Source: an uncultured Elusimicrobia bacterium (GTDB taxonomy: Bacteria > Elusimicrobiota > Elusimicrobia > UBA1565 > UBA9628). From it: a DNA stretch of 7,206 nt. The stretch is from NCBI GenBank assembly GCA_903874575.1, contig CAIQSZ010000265.1, positions 1 through 7,206 on the forward strand. The letters are read 5' to 3'. Each line of letters begins with the position of its first letter. Position 1 is the first letter of the stretch. The notes under the pieces are model-generated. The model was not told the origin of the DNA. It did no database searches and saw only the letters and a list, made by a program, of their open reading frames with translations. A program made the translations under genes and the position numbers. Of the stretch, positions 1-5,741 are shown piece by piece.

Positions 1-542
1 GCGTGTCCGCCTGCGCGACCTGCGACGGCTTCTTCTTCAAGCAGAAGGAAGTCCTGGTCGTCGGCGGCGGCGACACCGCCCTGGAAGAGGCCACCTTCCT
101 CACCAACTTCGCCAAGAAAGTCACCGTCGTGCACCGCCGCGACGCGCTGCGCGCGTCGAAGATCATGCAGGACCGCGCGAAAAAGAACCCGAAGATTTCC
201 TTCGTCTGGGATTCGGCCGTCGACGAAGTCCTGGGCGACGACCACGTCAACGGCGCCAAGCTCAAGAACCTGAAAACCGGCGCCGTGACTCAAGTCGCTT
301 GCGACGGAATCTTCGTCGCCATCGGCCACGCGCCGACGGTGGACTTCCTGAAGGGGCAACTCAAGCTCAACGCCGCCGGCTATATCGCGGCCGACGAGCG
401 CACGCGCACCAGCGTCGAGGGCGTGTTCGCGGCCGGAGACGTCATGGACGACCGCTATCGCCAGGCCATCACCGCCGCCGGCAACGGCTGCAAGGCCGCG
501 CTGGAGGCCGAACGCTTCCTGGCGGAGAAGGGCGAGCACTAA
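1..542 (+). CDS. trxB: Thioredoxin reductase, C-terminal part (gene starts before the window)
   Basis: Flavoenzyme that passes electrons from NADPH through FAD and a CxxC disulfide to thioredoxin in the cytoplasm. The visible 179 residues begin just before the redox motif SACATCDG. The GTG at 3-5 is read here as an internal valine codon, because family members run about 310-320 residues and the N-terminal FAD-binding half is missing. After CATC come the NADPH-binding glycine motif VVGGGDTALEEA, the HRRDALRAS segment whose arginines normally contact the NADPH 2'-phosphate, and the C-terminal FAD motif FAAGDVMDDRYRQA followed by ITAAGNGCKAA. The stop TAA (540-542) is one base before the lipA start, so the two are probably co-transcribed. 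A thiol-reducing enzyme is a sensible neighbour for lipoate genes, but a direct functional link is inference. A different pyridine-nucleotide disulfide reductase is unlikely given CATC plus HRR. Confidence 0.95.
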   Translation, partial: VSACATCDGFFFKQKEVLVVGGGDTALEEATFLTNFAKKVTVVHRRDALRASKIMQDRAKKNPKISFVWDSAVDEVLGDDHVNGAKLKNLKTGAVTQVACDGIFVAIGHAPTVDFLKGQLKLNAAGYIAADERTRTSVEGVFAAGDVMDDRYRQAITAAGNGCKAALEAERFLAEKGEH

Positions 543-543
543 A

Positions 544-1446
544 TTGTCCCCGGTCGCCGAGAAGCTTCCCCTTCCGCCCTGGCTGAAGGTCTCGCTGCCG
601 GCCGGACCGGTCGTCGCGCGCCTCAAGGAAGCGTCCCGCTCCCGCGGGCTGGCCACCGTCTGCGAGCAAGCCCGCTGTCCGAACATGGGCGAGTGCTGGG
701 GCGGCGGGACGGCGACGTTCATGGTGATGGGGGATACCTGCACCCGCGCCTGCCGCTTCTGCTCCGTCGGCGCCGCGGTCAAGCCGCCGCCGCCCGACGC
801 GAATGAACCGTCGAAATTGGCGCTGACCCTCAAGGAGATGCGCGTCGATTACGCGGTCCTGACGACCGTCTGCCGCGACGACCTCCCCGATCAGGGAGCC
901 GGCCACCTGGCCGCGTGCGTCGAGGCCGTGAAGAGAGCGAACCCGGGGCTGAAAATCGAGATGCTCCTGCAGGATTTCCGAGGGGAAACGTCGCGCTTGG
1001 AGACGGTGCTGCGCGCGGGACCGGACGTGGTCGCGCACAACGTCGAGTGCGTGGAGCGCTTGTCGGCGTCGGTGCGCGACGCGAGGGCGGGCTATCGTCA
1101 GTCGCTCGACGTCTTGAGGAACGCGAAACGCTTCCTCCCGGCGACGCCGACCAAGACGTCGCTCATGCTCGGCTTGGGAGAAACGGAAGAGGAACTCCTT
1201 CGCGCGTTCGACGATATCCGCGCGGCGCAAGTCGACATCCTCACTTTGGGGCAATACCTGCGGCCGTCGGGCGAGCGCCGGCATCTCCCGGTCGCCGACT
1301 TCATCCCTCCCGACGACTTCAAGCGCTATGGGGAACTGGCGCGCGAGCGCGGCTTCCTCCACGTCGCATCCGGCCCGTTCGTCCGCTCGTCTTATCGCGC
1401 GGCGGAACTGTTCCTGAAAGGACATCTGGGAGAACATAATCGATGA
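544..1446 (+). CDS. lipA: Lipoyl synthase (radical SAM)
   Basis: Inserts two sulfur atoms at C6 and C8 of protein-bound octanoyl groups, making lipoyl groups on E2 and related proteins. The 300-residue product is close to the usual family length. Cys40, Cys45 and Cys51 (in CEQARCPNMGEC) match the auxiliary 4Fe-4S cluster that donates sulfur. Cys66, Cys70 and Cys73 (CTRACRFC) form the radical-SAM CxxxCxxC cluster. The RSSY motif near residues 281-284 carries the conserved serine ligand of the auxiliary cluster. The start is TTG (544-546): it gives the typical N-terminus (PPWLKVSLP), lies one base after the trxB stop, and has purine-rich AAGGG at 528-532 ahead of it. The stop TGA overlaps the next gene's ATG as ATGA, pointing to translational coupling to its own substrate, E2. 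Confidence 0.97.
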   Translation: MSPVAEKLPLPPWLKVSLPAGPVVARLKEASRSRGLATVCEQARCPNMGECWGGGTATFMVMGDTCTRACRFCSVGAAVKPPPPDANEPSKLALTLKEMRVDYAVLTTVCRDDLPDQGAGHLAACVEAVKRANPGLKIEMLLQDFRGETSRLETVLRAGPDVVAHNVECVERLSASVRDARAGYRQSLDVLRNAKRFLPATPTKTSLMLGLGETEEELLRAFDDIRAAQVDILTLGQYLRPSGERRHLPVADFIPPDDFKRYGELARERGFLHVASGPFVRSSYRAAELFLKGHLGEHNR

Positions 1447-3110
1447 ACTTCGAATTCAACCTGCCCGACATCGGCGAAGGCCTGGCCGAAGGCGAAATCG
1501 TGAAATGGTTCGTCCAGGAGGGGGACTCCGTCCGGGAGAACCAGCCCCTCGTCTCGGTCCTGACCGATAAGGCGGAAGTCGAGATTCCTTGCCCGAAGAC
1601 GGGAAAAGTCGTGAAGCTGTTCGGCAAACCCGGCCAGAAGGCGAAGGTTCACGCCCCCTTGGCGCTCTTCGAAACCTCCGGCGCCGCGCCCGCGCTGTCC
1701 GCGCCGGCCGCCGCCCGCGGCGGCGAATATGTCTTCAACCTCCCCGACATCGGCGAGGGCCTGGTCGAGGGAGAGCTGGTTAAATGGCACGCGAAGGTCG
1801 GCGACTCCGTGTCCGAGAATCAAGCTCTCGCCTCCGTCCTCACCGATAAAGCCGAAGTCGAGATTCCTTCCCCCAAGACGGGAACAATCGCCGTCCTTCA
1901 CGCCGAGCCCGGCCGGAAGGTCAAAGTCCACGCGCCCCTCGTGACCTTCTCCGACGTCGCCGGCGGCGAGCCCGCTCCCGCCAAAACCGCGTCCGCCGCC
2001 GCTGCCGCCCCCGCGGCGGCGCTCTCCCGAACCGCCCCCGGGACGGCCGACGCGCCGGCCAGCCCGATGCTGCGCAAGCTCGCCAAGGAGCTGGGCGTGG
2101 ACATCGGCCTGGTCGCCGGCTCCGGCCCCGAAGGCCGAGTCCTGGAAGCCGATCTGCGCGGCTTCAAGGGCGGCTCCGGCGCGACGCGCGAAATCGCCGC
2201 CGCGAAAGCCAACGCCACCGCCGCCGTGAAGGCCCTCGCCCTGGAACTGGGCGTGGATATCACGCGCCTGACCGGCACCGGCCCCGGCGGCCGCGTCGTG
2301 GAAGGCGACGTCCGCGCCGCCTCGCCCAAGGGCGAACGCCGCGCCAAGACCGGCCGCCCGGCCGCCGCCCAAGCCGCGGACGGGCCGCCGACGTTCACGC
2401 CTGCGTCTCCCGCGTCCTCCGGCGTCGAGAAAGTCCCGTTCGTCGGCATCCGCCGCAAGATCGCCGAGAAGATGGCGCTGTCCAAACGCACGGTCGCCGA
2501 CGTGACGCACGTGGACGAATGCGACATGACCGCGCTCTTGGCGCTGCGCGAGGAACTCAAGCCCGCCGCCGCGGCCCGCGCCGTGAAGCTGACCTTCCTG
2601 CCGTTCATCATCCGCGCGTTGGTCAAGGCGCTGGCCGAGTATCCCATGTTCAACAGCTCGCTCGATGAGGCCGCCGGCGAGATCCTGGTCAGGCGCGACA
2701 AGAACATCGGCGTCGCGGTGGCCGCGCCGCAGGGCCTGCTGGTGCCCAACATCAAGGGCGCCGACGGCAAGGACCTGTTCGGCCTGGCCGCCGAAGTGGC
2801 CGCTTTGGCGGAAAAAGTCCGGAGCAATACGATCGACGTCGCGGCGCTCAAGGGAGGGACCTTCACGATCACCAACATCGGTCCCATCGGCGGCCTCTAC
2901 GCCAACCCGATCGTCAATCATCCTGAAGTCGCCATTCTGGGGCTGATGAAGCTGCGGAAGCGTCCGATGTTCCGCGACGGGGGCGTCTTCATACGCGACA
3001 TGATGAACCTGTGCCTCTCCTTCGACCACCGCGTGGTGGACGGGGCGGACGCGGCGAACTTCATGAACACGCTCATCCGCTCGCTCGAAAATCCGCGCAC
3101 TTTACTCTGA
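1443..3110 (+). CDS. 2-oxoacid dehydrogenase E2 (dihydrolipoyl acyltransferase) with two lipoyl and two peripheral-subunit-binding domains
   Basis: Core acyltransferase of a pyruvate or branched-chain 2-oxoacid dehydrogenase complex: it takes the acyl group from E1 on lipoyl arms and passes it to CoA. The 555 residues hold, in order: lipoyl domain 1 (about 3-78, lipoylated Lys43 in TDKAEVEIP), lipoyl domain 2 (about 96-171, Lys136 in the same motif), an Ala/Pro-rich flexible linker (about 172-205), a peripheral-subunit-binding domain (PSBD, 207-241), a second PSBD-like domain (257-293), another linker, and the catalytic domain (about 328-555). The catalytic motif is DHRVVDG with His529 and Asp533, and TNIGPIGG lies upstream. 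GGGAG at 1428-1432 serves as ribosome-binding site. The substrate cannot be fixed from sequence because E1 is absent; pyruvate is the default guess. The tandem PSBD is unusual, and its second copy lacks most basic contact residues. I give no symbol because pdhC/aceF and bkdB cannot be told apart here. Confidence 0.95.
   Translation: MNFEFNLPDIGEGLAEGEIVKWFVQEGDSVRENQPLVSVLTDKAEVEIPCPKTGKVVKLFGKPGQKAKVHAPLALFETSGAAPALSAPAAARGGEYVFNLPDIGEGLVEGELVKWHAKVGDSVSENQALASVLTDKAEVEIPSPKTGTIAVLHAEPGRKVKVHAPLVTFSDVAGGEPAPAKTASAAAAAPAAALSRTAPGTADAPASPMLRKLAKELGVDIGLVAGSGPEGRVLEADLRGFKGGSGATREIAAAKANATAAVKALALELGVDITRLTGTGPGGRVVEGDVRAASPKGERRAKTGRPAAAQAADGPPTFTPASPASSGVEKVPFVGIRRKIAEKMALSKRTVADVTHVDECDMTALLALREELKPAAAARAVKLTFLPFIIRALVKALAEYPMFNSSLDEAAGEILVRRDKNIGVAVAAPQGLLVPNIKGADGKDLFGLAAEVAALAEKVRSNTIDVAALKGGTFTITNIGPIGGLYANPIVNHPEVAILGLMKLRKRPMFRDGGVFIRDMMNLCLSFDHRVVDGADAANFMNTLIRSLENPRTLL
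1455..1949 (+). repeat. Tandem duplication of lipoyl-domain coding sequence within E2 (279-bp period)
   Basis: Bases 1455-1670 and 1734-1949 encode the two lipoyl domains and align without gaps at an offset of 279 bases (93 codons). By hand count about 51 of 72 residues are identical. The DNA around the lipoylated lysine is most alike: 16 bases, GAAGTCGAGATTCCTT, are identical at 1575-1590 and 1854-1869. This indicates duplication within the gene. Multiple lipoyl domains are common in E2 proteins. Confidence 0.9.
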
Positions 3111-3111
3111 C

Positions 3112-3121
3112 GGGGAAGAGG
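3112..3121 (+). promoter_or_regulatory. Strong ribosome-binding site of lpdA
   Basis: The purine run GGGGAAGAGG lies in the 16-base gap between the E2 stop and the lpdA ATG at 3127, five bases from the start codon. It fixes the lpdA start and is the clearest Shine-Dalgarno sequence in the operon. Confidence 0.7.
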
Positions 3122-3126
3122 TCACC

Positions 3127-4557
3127 ATGTCCATCAAAACCGACGTTCTCATCATCGGCGGCGGGCCGGGCGGCTACGTCGCGGCCATCAAGCTGGGCCA
3201 GCTCGGCAAGCGTTCCGTCGTCGTGGACCGCGACAAGCTGGGCGGCGAGTGCCTGAACTACGGCTGCATCCCGTCGAAGGCCTTGATCGCGGCCGCCGGG
3301 ACGCGCTACAAGTCGAAAAAGGCCAAGGAGGCCGGCTTCGAGGACGGCCAGGCGACCCACATCGACTGGGACAAGGTCGTCGCGTGGAAGGACCAGATGG
3401 TCGGAGGCGTGGTCAAGAACGTCGGCGTCCTGCTCAGGGGCAACAGGAGCGAGTTCATCCAGGGCAGCGCCCGCTTCACCAGCGCGCACACCGCGGTCGT
3501 CGACAAGGCCGACGGCGGCGCGCAGGCGGTGGAGTTCGAGCAGGCGATCGTGGCGACCGGCTCGGCGCCCATCGTCATCCCCGGCTTCGAGGTGGACGGC
3601 GTCAATGTCGTCGGCTCCAAGGAGGCTCTCGATCTGCAGGAGGTTCCCGAGGCGCTGGTCGTCATCGGCGGCGGCGTCATCGGCCTGGAGATCGGCACCA
3701 TCTTCGCGAAACTGGGCTCCAAGGTCACCGTCGTGGAGTTCACCGACTCGCTGCTGCCCGCGATCGAGCGCGAGATGTCCTCCGTGGTCGGGCGCGGCCT
3801 GGCCAAGCTGGGCGCGGAGGTCCTTCTGCGCGCCAAGGCGAAGTCCTGGGTGAAGAAAGGCAAGCGCCTGGAACTGACGGTGGAGACCCCTGAAGGCGTG
3901 AAGACCATCCCGTGCGACAAAATCCTGCTGGCCGTCGGACGCGCGCCGCGCAGCCGGGACCTGGGCTTGGAGAAGATCGGCGTCGAATTGGACGCGCGCG
4001 GGCACATCGTCGTGGACACCGAACTGCTGTCCAGCGCGGCGAACATCTACGCGATCGGGGACGTGGTGGGTCAGCCGTACCTGGCGCACAAGGCCAGCCG
4101 CGAGGCCGTCCTGGCCGCGCAGTCCATCGCCGGCAAGCCGCTGGAGCCTCGGGGCGCGGTGCCGTGGGCCGTGTTCACCGACCCCGAAATATCCTGGGTG
4201 GGCATGACCGACGCGGAGGCCAAGGAAGCGGGCGCGGCGACCGTCGTGGGCAAGTTCCCGTTCATCGCGTCCGGCCGAGCGCAGGCCGTCCGCGAGACCG
4301 AAGGCTTCTGCAAGGTGGTGGCCGACAAGAACAATCACCGCATCCTGGGCGCGGGCTTCGTCGGCCCGAACGCCTCGGACCTGATCGGCGAGGCGTGCCT
4401 GGCGGTCTCCGTGGGCGTGACCTTGGAGCAGGTCGCGGCGACCATCCACCCGCATCCCACTTTGAACGAAGCCTTCGCGGAGGCGTGCGAAGCGGCGCTG
4501 GGCCATCCCGTCCACATGCTCGCCGTCAAGCGCGAAGCGCCCAAGGTCGCCGCGTAG
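3127..4557 (+). CDS. lpdA: Dihydrolipoamide dehydrogenase (E3)
   Basis: FAD enzyme that reoxidises dihydrolipoyl groups on E2 and reduces NAD+. At 476 residues it has normal family length. The N-terminal FAD motif GGGPGG is at residues 11-16. The redox disulfide is Cys42 and Cys47 in GGECLNYGCIPSK. The NAD-binding motif VIGGGVIGLEIG begins near residue 178, and the second FAD motif AIGDVVGQPYLAHKA is near residue 310. The C-terminal dimer domain carries the catalytic HPHPTLNE with His443 and Glu448. An acidic residue ends the second strand of the NAD site (VTVVE), as expected for NAD+ over NADP+. It follows E2 by 16 bases with a strong ribosome-binding site and precedes lipB by 3 bases. The HPHPT motif and CLNYGC spacing exclude mercuric or glutathione reductase. 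Confidence 0.97.
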   Translation: MSIKTDVLIIGGGPGGYVAAIKLGQLGKRSVVVDRDKLGGECLNYGCIPSKALIAAAGTRYKSKKAKEAGFEDGQATHIDWDKVVAWKDQMVGGVVKNVGVLLRGNRSEFIQGSARFTSAHTAVVDKADGGAQAVEFEQAIVATGSAPIVIPGFEVDGVNVVGSKEALDLQEVPEALVVIGGGVIGLEIGTIFAKLGSKVTVVEFTDSLLPAIEREMSSVVGRGLAKLGAEVLLRAKAKSWVKKGKRLELTVETPEGVKTIPCDKILLAVGRAPRSRDLGLEKIGVELDARGHIVVDTELLSSAANIYAIGDVVGQPYLAHKASREAVLAAQSIAGKPLEPRGAVPWAVFTDPEISWVGMTDAEAKEAGAATVVGKFPFIASGRAQAVRETEGFCKVVADKNNHRILGAGFVGPNASDLIGEACLAVSVGVTLEQVAATIHPHPTLNEAFAEACEAALGHPVHMLAVKREAPKVAA

Positions 4558-4560
4558 CGC

Positions 4561-5190
4561 ATGCTGGTCCGGGACCTGGGCCTCAAGGACTACGAAGAGG
4601 TCTGGACCCTGCAGCGCAGGCTGGTCTTCGAACGCGCCTCAGGGGACGCGCAGGACGTCGTTCTGCTCTGCCAGCATCCGGAGGTATACACCATCGGACG
4701 ATCGAGCAAGCAGGCGATCCCCAAAGGCCTGCCGTATCCCGTCCATAAAGCGGAGCGCGGCGGGGACATGACCTACCACGGCCCCGGACAACTCGTCGGC
4801 TACCCCATCCTGAAGCTGTCCGATCACGGACTGCGCCCGCGCTCCTACCTCGCGGCGCTGGAAGCGGTGCTGATCGAGGCCGTCCGCCCGTTCGGGGTGG
4901 AGGCCGGCGTCGTGAAGGGCTTCACCGGGCTGTGGGTGGGAAGCAAGAAGCTGGCATCCATCGGCGTCGCGGTGCGCGGAGGGGTCTCCTACCACGGCTT
5001 CGCCCTGAACGTCAACAACAGCCTGGCCCCGTTCCGCCTGATCCACCCGTGCCGGCTGGAGTCCGACGTGATGACCTCCATGCAGCGCGTGCTGCGCAAG
5101 CCCGTGGACGAGCACGAACTCTCCCAGGCCGTCGGCCGGACTATGCTCGAATACTTCGGCCGGATCTCAGGCTCGGGCGGCGCCTCGTAA
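4561..5190 (+). CDS. lipB: Octanoyl-[ACP]:protein N-octanoyltransferase
   Basis: Transfers octanoyl from acyl carrier protein to the lipoyl-domain lysines of E2-type proteins, the step before LipA. The 209-residue product has family length. Visible motifs are RGGDMTYHGPGQLVGYP (66-82, with His73), GLWVGSKKLASIGV (123-136, catalytic Lys130) and SYHGFALNVN (143-152, His145). The acyl-carrying cysteine is Cys164 in LIHPCRLES. In E. coli LipB, as I remember it, the corresponding stretch is INPCG; here arginine 165 replaces that glycine. The start ATG is three bases after the lpdA TAG, with only a weak AAGGT upstream, so translation may depend on coupling to lpdA. It is the last gene of the operon, and its substrate E2 is encoded two genes upstream. 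Confidence 0.95.
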   Translation: MLVRDLGLKDYEEVWTLQRRLVFERASGDAQDVVLLCQHPEVYTIGRSSKQAIPKGLPYPVHKAERGGDMTYHGPGQLVGYPILKLSDHGLRPRSYLAALEAVLIEAVRPFGVEAGVVKGFTGLWVGSKKLASIGVAVRGGVSYHGFALNVNNSLAPFRLIHPCRLESDVMTSMQRVLRKPVDEHELSQAVGRTMLEYFGRISGSGGAS

Positions 5191-5214
5191 CGCCCTTCGG
5201 GACCTTCGAAAGCT

Positions 5215-5670
5215 TCACCGCTCGAGAACTTCGTTCATCGCCGCGCCGAAACGCGCGGCGACGGCCTTGAAGACGGCCACGCGCGGGTCGCCCTCGCGGA
5301 AGGCGACGATCAGCGGCGGCTGGCGGCGCGTGGCCGGGTCGGGCTCGTAGCTGGCGAAGAACATGTACCACACCGACTCGTCGAGCGGCTCGTCGCCCCT
5401 CGCGGTCGAGGCAATCGCGGGAGCGACCCGGGCCAGCGCCTCGCGCGCCTCGGCGGCCGCCGCGCCCGCGAAGGCCGCCTCCGACGGCTCCAGCGCGAGA
5501 AGCCCGCGGCAGAAGACCGTCAGTTCGGCGTCGGTCCAGCCGTCCAGATAGGCGAGCACGCCGCCGCGCGGGCGCGCGACGCCGGCCCACGACGCGGGTT
5601 CCTCGGGCCGGCTCAGAACGGCCAGCCACACCTCGCGCCCGTCCAACTCGGCGACTTTCGTCAAACTCAT
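5215..5670 (-). CDS. Hypothetical protein, 151 residues
   Basis: I do not recognise this protein. It is chosen over the longer overlapping minus-strand reading frame (5141-5764) because its composition is protein-like and acidic, with spread hydrophobics and aromatics, whereas the other is arginine-rich and low in variety. It has no signal peptide, no membrane segment and only one cysteine (in VFCRGLL). The start region (LDGREVWLAVLSRPEE) looks beta-rich. The middle (about 58-88) is an Ala/Glu-rich helix-forming stretch. An aromatic patch WYMFFASYEPDP follows, and the end (FKAVAARFGAAMNEVLER) looks amphipathic helical. It is probably a small cytoplasmic protein. It converges on lipB with a 24-base gap and diverges from the ABC exporter gene. 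The start ATG (complement of 5668-5670) has no Shine-Dalgarno sequence, but a TATAAT lies just upstream. Confidence 0.75.
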   Translation of the reverse strand: MSLTKVAELDGREVWLAVLSRPEEPASWAGVARPRGGVLAYLDGWTDAELTVFCRGLLALEPSEAAFAGAAAAEAREALARVAPAIASTARGDEPLDESVWYMFFASYEPDPATRRQPPLIVAFREGDPRVAVFKAVAARFGAAMNEVLER

Positions 5671-5678
5671 CGGCCGTA

Positions 5679-5684
5679 ATTATA
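5679..5684 (-). promoter_or_regulatory. Perfect -10 box (TATAAT) for the minus-strand hypothetical gene
   Basis: Read on the minus strand the sequence is GGGCTATAATTACGG, a consensus sigma-70 -10 element in otherwise GC-rich DNA. Eight bases separate it from the ATG, so transcription would start at or within a few bases of the start codon. At the expected -35 position (about 5702-5708) there is only a poor match (TTCTGG or similar). Confidence 0.6.
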
Positions 5685-5712
5685 GCCCGGCCGGACGCCC
5701 GCCAGAAAGAGC

Positions 5713-5718
5713 TAAAAT
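5713..5718 (+). promoter_or_regulatory. Possible -10 box (TAAAAT) for the ABC exporter gene
   Basis: TAAAAT stands out in the GC-rich intergenic region, 23 bases before the ATG at 5742, which would put the transcription start near 5725. No recognisable -35 hexamer lies 16-18 bases upstream. GGGAA at 5730-5734 could be the ribosome-binding site. Confidence 0.4.
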
Positions 5719-5741
5719 AGTCCCCCAATGGGAATCGCGCG

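Noticed and set aside
1969..2060. Low-complexity Ala/Pro-coding DNA in the E2 gene
   Set aside because: This is the ordinary flexible linker between lipoyl and binding domains in E2 proteins, not an independent repeat or regulatory element.
1392..3029. A 545-codon minus-strand reading frame antisense to nearly all of the E2 gene
   Set aside because: It is rich in Gly, Arg, Asp and His with no recognisable domain and mirrors the E2 codons. Long antisense frames are expected opposite GC-rich genes with strong third-position GC bias.
3073..4515. A 480-codon minus-strand frame antisense to lpdA
   Set aside because: Same GC-driven artefact: compositionally skewed (Asp, His, Arg, Leu), no domain, and fully opposite a certain gene.
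5175..5195. Possible terminator after lipB: GGGCG at 5175-5179 pairing with CGCCC at 5191-5195
   Set aside because: The stem is only five base pairs with an 11-base loop, overlaps the lipB stop, and has no following T-run. I see no convincing terminator in the 24-base convergent gap.
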